Below, one piece after another: positions 12,305 through 26,600 of a stretch of DNA of 64,000 nt. The DNA is from Schistocerca nitens. Lineage: Eukaryota; Arthropoda; Insecta; Orthoptera; Acrididae. Position numbers and translations under genes: made by a program. Under the pieces are notes generated by a model, which was not told where the DNA came from, did no database searches, and saw nothing but the letters and a program-made list of their open reading frames with translations. The stretch spans positions 247,045,076 to 247,109,075 of the forward strand of contig NC_064618.1 in the NCBI RefSeq assembly GCF_023898315.1, given 5' to 3'. Positions within the stretch are counted from its first letter, which is position 1; each line of letters starts with the position of its first letter.

Positions 12305-15300
12305 CAACCACCCCCCCACCCCACCCTCTCCCACCTCCCAAAGTTCCACAGTCCAACCACAGAGGAGCAGTCCCCTCATGACTCAGCACCATCCAGAACT
12401 GGAGCAAGTGAACCACATTCACCACTAGGGTTTTGACTATTTCTCGGCGGCATGCCCTGAAATAAGGAATATCCTACCCACTATCCTTCCCAATCCACCC
12501 ACAGTAGTATTCCACCACTCACCGAACCTACACAATATCCTCGCTCATTCCTACACAACCCCTGCTCCCAAGCCACTTGCTTCGTGGCTCATATCCCTGT
12601 AATAGTCCTAGATACAAGACCTGTCCCATACATCCTCCCCCTACTGCCTACTCCAGTACAGTCATAAGCATCACCTGTCCCATCAGAGGCAGGCCTTTGA
12701 TGGGAAAAACCAGTGATTCTAAGCTGCAGTCACTGTGCAGCATTCCATGTGGGTGTGACAGCCAACAAGCTGTCTGTACGCATGAATAGCCATCGACAAA
12801 CTGTGGCCAAGAAATAGCTGGACCTCCCAGTTTTCCAGCACAGTCTTCTTCATTTTAATGACTGCGTCACTACCTGTGCCATATGGATCCTTCATACCAA
12901 AACTAGCTTTTCTGAATTGCACAGGTGGGAACTCACCCTGCAGTATATCATAAGTTTCCGTAACTCTACTGGCCTCAACCTTCGTTAGTCATTGTCCTTA
13001 CTCATCTAGCCCCTTGCCTGTTCACATTCCAGCACTACACAACCCTCCACTCCACCATCACACCCACAGTCTTCTTTCTTCCCTCCCTTTCTGCCGCACC
13101 CCTCGCTCCGTCTAACTTCCTTCCGACTGCAGCTAGCTGCCCCACCTTCTCTCCATCTTGTCCTTGTATGCTCCCACAAGCTGCACGTCACTGTTCCCCA
13201 CACCTTCCTCGCGCCAGCCTTCTCCTTACCCCCCACCACCCAGACTCCCATCATGCTGTTCGCAATCTGGCAACCAGAGACCGTGATCATATGTGTGAGT
13301 TGTGTTTGTGTGAGAAAAAGAATAATATCCCTCCACCAATATGTTTGCTAACATGTAGACCTTATCAGTGAGAGACAGTGATAATAAGTAGTGTTTAAAG
13401 GTTCAGCTTGGTGGTGATCACATTGTGAAATCTGGCAATGTGTGGATTTTAAAAAAATGCCCAGTAATATAGACAACAGTACACGTAATATTAATTGATA
13501 TTCAGTCATTAGCTCACTGTGGATGATGAAATAAAGGGCAAAACTGAAGATTGCTGTACCACCTGCTGGCTTTGACCCGTTACAGCATCAAGATGGTGGA
13601 CACCTTTATTTCAGGCTTATACAATATGATGACCATGATGTCACTCATTACACATGCGAACAAACACAAATAATATGAAAAATATTTAATTGCAGAAGTA
13701 AAATTAAACAAATGGTGCAACTGTAAGATGTGGGGGAGGGGAGGGGGGGAGGTGCTAATGAACTAAATGTATGACAATCCTAATAAAGAAAACACACCAA
13801 AACTCCTACTAAACAAAAATCAAGCAAACAGAATATTCAGCAATTGACAGAACTGAAAGAAAAGAAAAAAAAAGAAACTAGTCTCCAAAAGACCTATATA
13901 GCTCAAAGTCCACAATAGCACTTCTTCACACACAGCTCCATAACCCAGTAGGCCTACTGAAAATTTCACATGACCTGTACAGCGCAAACAAAAACCCCAA
14001 AACCACACATCCCAACAATTCTGATATCTAATGCTTCACTTGACTATGTTGCAAAACTGAAGTCCACAGTACCACGAAACCATAACTCTCTTATGGCTAA
14101 TATCGAAAACCTAACCTCACCAATATAAGTAAAACAGACTTCATGATACCTTCCAGTCCAGCATCATTACTAACACAACAAAAATTCATAAAAAAGTGCA
14201 TTAACACCAATTTTAATATAAAAGAAACACAATTATTGACATAAACACATATGCCATACATACAACAATAAAGGGAAACAAAACCATAAAAACATACTTA
14301 CCGGTCAGAGAGCTGACACACAAATCTAGTCTAGTCACTTTTCAGATGGCCAACCTGGACTTCTCAAACCAAGAAACTCTCCCCATAGAACGCCATATGT
14401 TCTCCAGCTGGCGACTCCACATGTACTGGTCCCTGGTCCAACATGCAGCAACTTTGGTCAGTCTCGTACCGTCTCCAAAAACATAAGATTTCACATACTT
14501 GGCACTTAAAATGGATAACTGAAGAAAGTTAATCTTGATCGAGATGTCCCACATTGCTGCTTGCACGGATCTAATCATGAACTTCATATCTGTAACTAAC
14601 AAAAATGAAATTAAAATTAAATCTCCAACCATAAACAACACACTACTCTAACATACCAGAATCCAAATATATATCCTAGCTACTACTACTAACACCGAAA
14701 TAGCTCCCTAACAATTCGGTTCAAACTCAGATGTTATTCCCACAAATAGCTCTGATGGAGTCCAATGTATCATTAACATCAATCACAAACAAGTTAGAAA
14801 TATAAACATCCCATACTAAAGAGTCCCACTGCATACTAAGAAACAACCTCTCCATCACTTATCCATTACCCTGTGCCACCATGAAGTCACAGAACACAAC
14901 ACAGTTTGTCACGGCTCAAACCATATGAGTGGTATTACAAACTTCAGTTGACCGCAATAGAGACAATAAGATAAGACCTTTTTTGCGTGATATCCAGAGA
15001 TCTAGAATTAGTGGATCTCACACATTGGCAATTACTACAAGAGAAATTGCAGTATCATGTATTTCAGACATTACAGTTGAATGCAGACTCCTTCATCTAA
15101 CATCATCAGTTATATCTTCCAACATTTATACATGGCTTTTAAAACTATTATTTGACTAGCTTATCAACTGCAATCATTTTGAGTTTTTGTGGAAAACTAC
15201 TATCATTTCATTTTCACTCACTGGTCACGCACAGATTTCATGATAAAATTATTCTCTTCAGGTATGGAATGAAGCAATTTTCTTACAGTACTTAACTATG

Positions 15301-18282
15301 CACACACATCCTGAAGGGCATACTAGGCTGGAGGATTGATAGGTAGACGAGGCACAAGTTGTCCTGCTTGAGCCACTCAGAAAGCACATCTGATCATGCC
15401 ACAAAGAAGAATTGCAACCACGATACTGGGATTTATAGATGAAGTGCTTGAAACTGCTGAAACTAAATTGCATTTGCTGGTTTCAAGGAATGCCCCTCTT
15501 AGCAGTTTCGTTACTCCTTTCATAGGAAAGTTCCAGAAATTTCTAAAATCGAAAACATCTGTTATCCACAGTCCCCTGATGAGAAACTTGGTTTTGCTGT
15601 GGTTTAGTCCCAAGGATTGCTATCTACAGGATACATAAAGTTTCAGACATACATGAAGTATACTGTAGATATAGTGAGGATTCCTAAGTGACTGTTGTAA
15701 AATACCAAGTCCTTGTTGCAAGAAAGGAAAAAGATCCAGAATGAGATTTTCACTCTGCAGCAGTGTGTGTGCTGATAATCTGCCAGAAAGTTTCAAGGAA
15801 AAAGATGTCTGGGATTTCGTCCAAAATCTTTAGACTGATTTCAACCAAGTTGGACTCTGAAAAATCAGGACTCATAAGTATCGGGATTTATAACCTCTCA
15901 GCTCTGGTGGGAGTGGAGAGAGGGCAAAAATGTCCCCCCCCCCCCCACCTCTCACATATAGGCTGCCTTGCATGACAAACATATTGTGTAGGAAAAGTTT
16001 AGGCTGCCTGATCAACCTGCTTTGCAGGCAGCCTACATGTCAGGGGCCAGAAAATCTTTACCAGGCCCGGACGTGGTGGGGTGTTCAGCATGAAAGGCAT
16101 GTCGTGTTGTAGTATCAGTCTGGATGGGAAGATGGATCGGGAGGGAGAGATGCAGGAGGGGGTGGCTAGAGAGACAGGGAAAGGAGGGTAGGGACAGAGA
16201 CATGGGGAAGAGAGGGAGAAGATAGTATGGCAGAGGAGAAGACAGAATCTGGAGGGGGTGGGGAGGAGATGGACAGAGTGGTAAGGAGGGTAGGGGCAGA
16301 AGGAGGCATGAGGAGGGGATAGAGGTGAGTGGATGATGTGCACAGTGACAGAGGAAGAGTTAGAAAAGACGGAGGGGGGGGGAGGAGATATGGGCAGTAT
16401 TGTGTCCAACGCATACGTGTGCAAAGTCGTGGGGATAAGCCTTGTGTCTGATAAAAGAAATAACTTGATGCCAGAAAAATAATGGAGAGATTGAATGAGT
16501 TATGGAACAGCATTTTAGTTGGGAATGTAATAAACTGTTTGTGTAATTTTGGCACAGTCCAAATCCTAAACAGTGCCTCAAATGAGCAAATAATCTGATG
16601 CCACATAGATCAGATTGCTTTGATGCACTTCAACTGTAACAGTTTTGAATGCAACTGCATCTGCATAAATTTCACCGTAATGGGTTGTAATATATTACCA
16701 TTTTTCTCAAAACTGGGCCAGAACTAATATGAAATCGAATTAGGAAAGTCTAACCAAATCAGAATAATTAATCCCTCTTACTAATGAGATGTATCAGTAC
16801 CAGTGATTGCAAGTAGCTAATGAACATAGAATACATTTTATAGGTTACTTGCATGGTTCACCTAAGTAGGACACCACTCTGGAAACGGGTTGTGCTGCAA
16901 GTGAGCAGGCATGGTCAGGTCATATAGGCAGACAGGAGAGGTCACTCCTGGACGAGTTGCCAAATGGGATGAGTGAACAGCTGCACATATCATTGCCTCT
17001 TAGCCAACCAGCTTTCCTTTCAGGAGATGGCATGAGGCATCGGTTGTTGAAGGCACAGTGGCATTTTCCGTGGGGCAGCCAGTAGAGCTGCTTTACAATT
17101 TGAATTTGGAAGGAGAAAAGTCATTTTTTAGCTAGGTAAGCAGAGGATGCTTTTGTGAGCAAAACAGAGAAAACAAGGCTTTTTTCTAAGTAAACCTGCT
17201 ACACGAGATAAGATCTAAACATGGAGTGGGAACCCCTACTCAAGGCATCTTTGTGAGTGCGAGATGCCGCCAGGGCCCAGACACCAATGTAAGAGATGCC
17301 AGGACTGGCTAACGTAAATAAATTAGCTGTTGGAGAAATATGACTATGCTGTCCAAAGGCCCACTTCATTGGTGTCAGATTACAGGACCAATTAATTTAT
17401 GTGGAATACTGTAATACATGCGTATTCTAGCACAGGAAAGCCTCTGATATCCATATTTTTTGATGACTGGTGGGAATCCCACAACTTATTAGATAATAAA
17501 ATAAAAATTTGTTTAAATATGATTTGTATTAAGATGTTATTGTGTGTGAAGTTTCACTGTCTTGGTGTAATAACACACTATGTAGTATAAAAGTAGCAAG
17601 ATAATGATTACAGTCCCACTTGTGTTAGAAACAAATGAAGATTATAACTAAGAAATACTTGGACCCACTAAGAGTTTGTTTTTTGATTAAAGGATGTTTA
17701 ACACTGCACCTTAGGTGTACACATCTGCAGCGGCACTCTAAGCATACAAGTTTGGAATTCCAAACTGATTCACATCAACCGATTACAACATACATGCAGG
17801 TTATTTGTGGTGCAAATCCACACATGCACACTGAACAACAAAAAAGGCATGAAACTGGAAGGAGAATATCTGATTTCTTGTAAAGTCATTCATTTGAATT
17901 AAAAATTTGTAAGAGCTCATGGTTCCTATTTATTAAGTAATTGTTGCTGTCTTATGTAGCTGTCACGGAATTATCACTGTTCTGAATTATGAGCTCTACT
18001 GTTTGTTTTATTTCTTTGAATGTTGCTGCCGCCATTTGAATGTAGTAATTTCTATTTTATTATTATACAATCCAGATTTCTGCCTTACGCTGTTTTCATA
18101 ACATTTTGACGTCTCAAACGTAGCATGACTGTGGCTCCAACCAAAAAAAAAAAAAAAATCAATTTTTTGTTTTATTTTATGATTCTTGTTCCACAAGGAT
18201 ATTTTATGTAAATTTACATGTATATAGCAGTTGTTTTTGAAGTTGTCGCCCTGGCAATGTCTGTAACTGATAGAATTGGGGC

Positions 18283-18328
<46 letters not shown>

Positions 18329-21300
18329 CAGAAATCCAGACATTGTTGGGTTTGACCCAGCTGGGTAGAAGGATAGATGGCAGGGGGATTTATTCCCTGT
18401 TAATTATGGAATTGAGGCTGGAGAAGCTGAAGGTATTTCAGAACTTCGTGAGAGTGGGTGTAGCTGGTTTTGACAAGTGCTTTCGGTGATACAGGAAGGA
18501 ATTTGATCAAGTGATATAGTAAGAGGTAATTTCACCCGGTTGGAAGTAAAAATTAAACAACTTGTTTATTCATTTTGTGAGCAGACTCGCTCGCTACCTA
18601 TACCCAGTTTCTCCTTCCTAGCACGTTGAAAACAAAACGTAATCAAATCAAATTTGAACTTTTCTCAGTTAAGAACCAAAATCCAAATCACACATGCAAA
18701 TTTACTCAGAAATTAGCAATTGCTAACATGCTTTATTATGATGCATTGGGTCATGAGCATCGTACAGCCACCTTTACTCGCTGTATGCATGGATTACGAT
18801 GCTTAATGCTTGTTTGATACCTTCCATTTCCAGAATATGAAGCAACCAGTGGAAATAATTGTTTTCACAGTCGGCTTTTATAAAAGAAAGTTTGCTGGCA
18901 AAAAATATTTGCTTGTGTTTAATTAGTGGATTTATGTAAATTTGCTCACGAAATCACCAATATGAAAACCTGAAGTTAGCTGCTGGCAACAGATGCCTGC
19001 TATAACAGTACACCATAAACAATAGCAAGCAGAAAGCACACACTTCTGCACTTGTATACATTATGTTGGAAAACAAAAATACGATAGCACATGCTGCCTA
19101 ACCAAAAACATTGAAGAGAACACTTTTACAAAATACATAGGAAAATACATTAACTTTATTATTATTATTATTGGAACCATCCTTATAGATGCTGGCTGGT
19201 AGTGGTGCCCCATTGAATGGGGAAAGAAAGAGAAACGTACCTGTATATGTATAGTAATTGCCATGCTAACATCCAGCCTAGATGTCTTGTTGTTTAGGCT
19301 GTTCACGATATAGATAATAAGTAAAAGATTGTGGTATGCAAGATGACAGAAGTTCCTAGTTGTTCTGGGTGTGTGATTCCTCTGGTTTGCTGGCTGTGCC
19401 ACAAATTGTAAAAATATTACTTTTCTATTACGTAGTAGAAATGTGGTTGTTTAAGAGTTTTGTACCAGAGATATTTTTACTTTTTTTGTGATTGGTTAAG
19501 ATTTATGGTTGGGTTAATATGGAATTTTGTAGGAGGTTAGCTCAGCTTACAATTAGATTAAGTAGTAAATATGTCTATTTACACGTCTTTCTTAAAGGCA
19601 ATGAAGAAAAGTATGAGGTATGGCTCATAAGCCTTGGTTTTCTGTAGAAGTTGGTTGGCCAATTGAATGGAAGTTACTATTTGTATTGCTGTTCTCTCTC
19701 TCTGGGCTGCCCTCCTGGTGGTTAGTTCATGCCAAGAAGTAATAACAATAATCTAATAAGCAGTTTATGTTCGGAGCATTTGATAGTGCTAACTTACTTC
19801 AAGAAATTCAGTTCACGTTAAATGTGCGTCTATTTTATAACTGTGATTAGAGAACTTAGAGTAAAATGAGTCTAGGTTCATGATGAAAATTCATAATGGA
19901 ATTATTTATAATAATGATTTATAAAGAGAAGACACATTAGTGATTGTTGGAAAAATAGGAAAAGATGAATACTTTACACAACTTGGTTGTATATGAATTA
20001 CTAAAGGTTTTCAATAATATCAGTATTGCTTATTTTTTTATGTTCAATAATTGTGACATAATTCATCTAGAAAGGGGGATATGTGGTGGTGAAGTGAGAG
20101 GTTGCACTCTCTCTATAGTACCAACGAATGATGGTCACCACCATAAAAATATTTTTTTGTTTGGACTTGGCTGTTGTTTGGGAGTTGTATCTCATTTGTG
20201 CATGAAACCTGATGAAGGTGGACACAATGTTTCTGCAAGGTGGAACAACGACAGCTGCTTTATCATGTTTTCTGGTAACAGCTGATTTGCACCGTTTATT
20301 CTATACAGTCTTATCCTGGCTTTTATATACACCACATGCTGTAGAGCAGCAAGTACCGTGACAATTGGCATGATGTCACAGAAAGAAAAGAAGCTGAAAT
20401 ATCATTAATGTCGTTTCATACAGAGTAGATCTAATAGCACAAATTTTTACGAAGTGTTTTCTGACTATGAATGAAGAATCAATACATGGAGGTACCTGAG
20501 AAAAGTTTTGATCATTTAGTAGCGTTTTGGATTTGTGAATATTCCCAGTTTCCAGCACAGAAGAGGTTGCAAAGGAGTTAGTCCACATATGAAGGAAAGG
20601 CACACTTTTGCTGAAAGGTTAGATCAAGAAACAGCAACACAGTAATAAAAAATAATGGTGATCATTAACTTTAATCCCAAAAGTTACATTTTACACCCAA
20701 CAGAACCTATCGCTACATGGACCTAAGTGGAATTTCATGCTGCAGCATTTGCTACTACTGGTAAGAAAAAGGGTTAATCCATATGAAGTCGTCCAGTGAT
20801 GGTTGTTTGACCATTTTTAAATATGTTAATATGTGACTGTCCTATATTTGAGAAGTTCAAAGCAGTTTTTTTAAAATGATTATCTTGCACCTTTACTGGA
20901 TGGCGGCAATTTTTATTTGATTTTTCAGTCTGGAGACATTAGTGAAAATTTGAATATCTCTGCACTGGGCTAATTTATAACATTGCAAATTGACATGATT
21001 GTTTTTAGAAAGGTGTCCTCTGCAATATTGTCTGTTACACAAAATACCCTAAATTCAAAATTACCAACAAAGTTTGGTATCCAAATTTTCAAAAATCCAC
21101 TTTTTAGGCCCAAAAATAACAAACAAGGACTGATTTATGAGTCTATTTTTTCCTGTAGTTAGATATCATGCACTATTAGCCTCATATAGAGCAATAACAC
21201 TTACAGATGTTTCCTTAATTTTTTATGAATTTATGAAATTTAAAATTTTAAATTTTTGTAAAGTTTGGGGTTAATTATCTCAGGTGGGACTGAACATAAA

Positions 21301-23077
21301 AATATGATTTTTGCACAGTTTGCACACCTATATGATAGCAACTTGCTGTAAAAATTTCAACATTGGTACCTTACTGTGAACAAAGATGAATTTTTGAAAA
21401 TGAGAAGATAATTCACATTACTGTACAACTGATCTTATGGCAGTTGCCTATTCGTGTGTGATATTGGAGTGATATAATCAATTATTACTCTAGTAAGGTA
21501 CTGAATTATATACAAAAAGTGGAAACATCACTGAAATTAACATTTACATTATTTTGACATACTTAAAATAAATATATTCAATTAACATCCTTCAAGATGC
21601 GACTGTTCCTAAACCTGTTGGTGAATGTTAAGAACACTTATTTCTTCAGACAGCTTCTGTGATATAGAATAAGACCTCCCAGTAGCTGTGGTAAGTTCAA
21701 GCACTGAAAGTTTTCTTAAAACATTTTTCATTGGTACACAAACTTTTGTCACTAGTAGATTTCTTGAATGATGTTCTTGGGCCAGCAGGGTGGTTAAAAA
21801 ATGAACAAAAACATAATTGTGTTCCAAACTTATTCTTTCAACCTCTGCAAGCCACCACTGTCCATCACACACACATGCCACTATGTCATTCAACGTTAAA
21901 GACAGAGATGTAATTTTACTGATACAATGATCCTCATAAATTTCTGTTTCTGATGTTACATAGCATTGAACTAAGTTTTCTGTAATGCCAAGGAATTTGT
22001 GGAGATGCCGTGTTCCTTTTATTGTTGTACAGCTTTCGCTTACAAATGAAAATGGCTGCCATTCAGTGAAGGTGAAAGGTAAATTTTTTAAAAAAAAACT
22101 GTTTTGAACGTCTCATATATAGGGTAAGCACATATAAAAAAAATAAAATATTTAAAAAATGGTCAAGCAACCAACTTAATTTTTATTGGACCACTGCATT
22201 TGGATTGACCCAAAGGCATTAAATATCAACAGTTCCAAAAACATTGACTGTCATTATTTGTGTGGGACATATTCAGAAAGTGTCCTGATAATTAAACTGT
22301 AATAAATTATTGGGAGATACATTTCTGTATAATATTTGGGGCAGCGCTGCTTCAGAATTTTTAACTACGAGCCTTGCCTGTATGAGCTGCAAACCCAACT
22401 CCTCGCCCCATCTTGTCTGAGGTAGGGCCACATTTAAAACAAGTCATGTGATATATACTGGCTCAGCTGTAATTTCTGCATAGCATTTTCTGTGAGCATA
22501 ACTACCAACTAGTAATCCATCCGAATGAATGGCCACCACCAAACTGTAGTCAAAAGCATAATTGGTCATCTAGCAGTGGAATATGCTACTGAGCACCATG
22601 TGCTGTATTTCAGTGGCCACTTCACTACCTGTGCCATATGGATCCTTCCCCCAACACCAGCTTCTCTGAATTAAATAGATGGGAATTGTTCGTGCAATAC
22701 TTAGTTCTGTCCTGTGGTATTCCTGGCCTCAGTCTCTGCTAACTGCTGCCACATCTCTATTCCTGCCCCATCACTTTAACTTATAATCTTGTATTCACTC
22801 CTTCTTTCCATAGTCTCCTCTCCCTCTGTTCTCCCTCTCCCTCCAAATCCCCGCATCCACATCATTGTTGTTTGTCTGCTACTTCCCCTGCCTGTGGCCA
22901 GAATGACCTTACAGCTGCCCCATTCATATCCTCTGTACATGCTGCCTCACCCTACCAGCTACCAGCCACCCCTCCCTCCCACCCCATAACTTTTCTCACC
23001 CCCTCACGCACTCAACCTGACGTGAGTCTTCACCAAAGACGAGCTACATTGCTGACACAGTAAAATCTTCCAGGAGC

Positions 23078-23123
<46 letters not shown>

Positions 23124-23609
23124 ATGCACACTTTAGTGCTGAGAAATCAGCATAAAATGGGGTAATCATTAAATACTTACTGCACTCTTTAACTCTAGAG
23201 AAAGGCGTCTTATCAGTGGTGACATATTTCATATTCTTTTTTTTCGCATACATTATATGAAAATAAATAATATGCCAGTACCAGACACATGAATCCTTTC
23301 GTATTTCCTCAGTATACACAAATTAAGTATAATTTGAAAATTCAAAATATTGAAAGAGAGAAAAAGAAGAAAGTTAAGGGATGTTATGGTGATCTCACCT
23401 TGTTGACTAGGAAAGCATAACAGCAATGTTTAAGTCCACCCATTAGATAAAGAGAGTCCTACACCTTCTCTGTAATTATAACATTGGCACAGCTCCATGG
23501 GGTTGTGCAAAAATCTTTCACTTGTAGTGGCAGTAGTAATAAGATTAAAAATCAATGTTTTTATATGTATGTACTTCCTTCAGGTGCCTATCACTAGATG
23601 CTCTCCCCA

Positions 23610-23667
<58 letters not shown>

Positions 23668-26600
23668 CCTCCCTCCCTCCCTCTTCCCCCCCCCTCCCTC
23701 CTTCCCTCCCCCCCCCCTCCAAGAAAAAAAAATTATAATTTTTTTTCTTGAAGAAAGTGAAATGCTATCAAATGATGATTATTTTCAGAGTTGGGCGAGG
23801 ACCAGGGACTCTGATGATGATGAGTTAAATGAAACCAACAAGCTGGAAGGCTATTTCAAAGAAGAATTTGAAATGGATTTAGTAAATGAAGATTTTGAGA
23901 AAATTGATGTTCCTGAATTCAAGGGAGGACGAAGAGGAAGATTCGTTCATGATTTCAATGCTGTAAGCATGAAATATTATAGGTATTTGTATTACGTATC
24001 TAAAATGAAAATCTGAATAATTCAAAGAACCTTTTTTACAGAACAAAACTGGCATTGTCGACTTAGATTCTCAACGTTGTTTTGTAATGCCTCTGGATCG
24101 CAGTCGCGTACTGCCACCACACAGCATGTTGGATCTTATTAAAAAAATGTGGAATGGTAAGTTTGTTTTTAAGTCTTAAACTGCTTATATAAGTAAAATA
24201 TAAAATTATGGTTGAACTGAACAGCATCAAATAAGTTTATTGGCAAAACAGCTTTTACATTATTTTAAGGCTGACTTGTAGACATATTCAGAATCTGTGA
24301 CAGTCATAGTAGAAAAAAACTTTTTGTTCAGTGGGAAGTGCATTTAAATTGCAAATGTATACAAAAAGTCTATTGTAACTGTTTTGCTCTTCCTTCGATG
24401 TTTGTTCTGAAATTGTGCGAACCACCCTCCAATTAAAACTTACAGACGATACTGGAAAATGTGTCATTACATATGATGTGCACAAAAACAGTTTCATGGA
24501 AAAATAATAGAATGATAGATCCAGTAATTTGTGTGGCACTTAATGTAACTGCTTAGGATATTCAGCACACTAATGCCAGTTGCCCACCAAGTTCACGTAC
24601 CCCGATAAATGCAGCTGTGCTTCATGAAGAAAAGGAACACTTAAGGATCGACCTCTGTAATGTACAGTCTGCAATAGCCAATCTGAATTTTTCCCCCTGC
24701 GAGTCCGGGGGTTAGAATAGGCCCAAGGTATCCCTGCCTGTCGTAAGAGGCAACTAAAAGGATTCTCACACTTTTCGGCCCTATAAGTTCAGGTCCCATT
24801 TTATGGTTTGCCCTGCCACTTTCCAAATTCTACAGAAGTGCAGGCCATATGGGGAAGGATGCCCTACATGGTGCACAAGTTATCTATAGTGCCCTTAGAT
24901 TCGATCTCCTGAACCTCTTGTCATGGCTTTGGATCTCCACCTGCAGTAGTACAAGAAAATTGAATCTTGCAACCAACAAAGGTAATAGGTCCTTGTAGTA
25001 GCTCTTGTTGTCCAGTTTCATTTAGAGTAATTGAAAAACTATCAACACTCTTGTACACTGGCATTCTGCTCCTTTTTCTGTAAATCCTCCTCCTGTAAGG
25101 CATGGCTGTGTGTATCGTGCGGCTGCCTCGAGTTGAATGAGCATGCAGCTGCCTCAGTAGCGGAAGCTCACACTGATAAGAATGGGCGCGGCAGGAAGTA
25201 GCGCGCCACAAAACAGCAGTGGCGGCCGGATGTAGGCTTTTCCAGCGGACCGCGCTTAGTTAGAACTATAGCGCAGTCCTGCGAGCTCTAGTGTCAGCCA
25301 GGCGAACCTCGTTCTAGGTCACCCGCCTTACGTAGCTGCTGCGTGTAAATGAACACAGCCATGCCCTCTTCCTTCACGTACTCTGTGTAAAATCGAACTG
25401 GTATCCCATCAGGTCCAGTGGCCTTTCCTCTTTTGAGCGATTTTTAATTGTTTCTCTATCCCTCTGTCATCTATTTCGATATCTACCATTTTGTCATCTG
25501 TGCGACAATCTAGAGAAGGAACTACAGTGCACTCTTCCTCTGTGAAACAGCTTTGGAAAAAGACATTTAGTATTTCGGCCTTTAGTCTTTCATCCTCTGT
25601 TTCAGTACCATTTTGGTCACAGAGTGTCTGGGCATTTTGTTTTGATCCACCTACCGCTTTGACATAAGACCAAAATTTCTTAGGATTTTCTGCCAAGTCA
25701 GTACATAGAACTTTACTTTCGAAGTCATTGAACGCCTCTCGCATAGCCCTCGTCACACTACATTTCGCTTCGCGTAATTTTTGTTTGTCTGCAAGGCTTA
25801 GGCTATGTTTATGTTTGCTGTGAAGTTCCCTTTGCTTCCGCAGCAGTTTTCTAACTCGGTTGTTGTACCACGGTGGCTCTTTTCCATCTCTTACGATCTT
25901 GCTTGGCACATACTCATCTAACGCATATTGTACAATGGTTTTGAACTTTGTCCACTGATCCTCAACAATATCTGTACTTGAGACAAAACTTTTGTGTTGA
26001 ACCGTCAGGTACTCTGTAATCTGCCTTTTGCCACTTTTGCTAAACAGAAAAATCTTCCTACCTTTTTTAATATTTTTATTTACGGCTGAAATAATTGATG
26101 CCGTAACCGCTTTATGATCGCTGATTCCCTGTTCTGCGTTAACTGTTTCAAATAGTTCGGGTCTGTTTGTCACCAGAAGGTCTAATATGTTATCGCCACG
26201 AGTCGGTTCTCTGTTTAACTGCTCAAGGTAGTTTTCAGATAAAGCACTTAAAAATATTTCACTGGATTCTTTGTCCCTGCCACCTGTTATGAACGTTTGA
26301 GCCTCCCAGTCTATATCTGGCAAATTAAAATCTCCACCCAGAACTATAACATGGTGGGGAAATCTACTCAAAATATTATCCAAATTATCCTTCAGGTGCT
26401 CAGCCACAACAGCTGCTGGACCAGGGGGCCTATAGAGACATCCAATTACCATGTCTGGGCCTCCTTTAACCGTGACCTTCACCCAAATTATTTCACATTT
26501 CGGATCTCCGTCAATTTCCTTCGATACTATTGCACTTCTTATCGCTATAAACACGCCTCCCCCTTCACTGTCCAGCCTGTCTCTGCGGTATACATTCCAA

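Larger units (their letters stand above)
11560..13330 (+). mobile_element. Penelope-like retroelement, decayed copy 1
   Basis: A degenerate reverse transcriptase (11840-12250) is followed by a linker with a TC microsatellite. A GIY-YIG endonuclease relic (about 12600-12830) and a pyrimidine-rich 3' region follow. The same linker and endonuclease region occurs at 42425-43735 on the other strand, and its distal part at 22480-23121. That recurrence defines a family within the window. The order RT then GIY-YIG endonuclease is specific to Penelope-like elements. Several stops and frameshifts make it inactive. Confidence 0.75.

Noticed and set aside
11835-12425. 196-codon minus-strand frame with an RE-repeat
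   Set aside because: It is antisense to the Penelope RT remnant and the (TC)n microsatellite; the true similarity is on the plus strand.
15999-16606. Serine/proline-rich minus-strand frames of 141 and 146 codons
   Set aside because: They are open because the + strand is purine-rich with few T; there is no recognisable domain.
16860-17390. Possible LTR followed by a primer-binding-like TTGGTGTCAGA
   Set aside because: No second LTR, no TG..CA boundaries with duplication and no gag/pol sequence were found.
18283-18489. Open frame beginning with 15 methionines
   Set aside because: It is a translation of the (ATG)n microsatellite with no domain downstream.
20771-22211. Assigning the long-inverted-repeat element to a named superfamily
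   Set aside because: The flanks show only AAA on both sides, and no transposase catalytic motif is visible.
23555-24016. Single 153-codon protein starting MFLYVCTSF
   Set aside because: Its first half is a translation of the (CT)n tract; only the part from 23789 is coding, as ITM2 exon 4.
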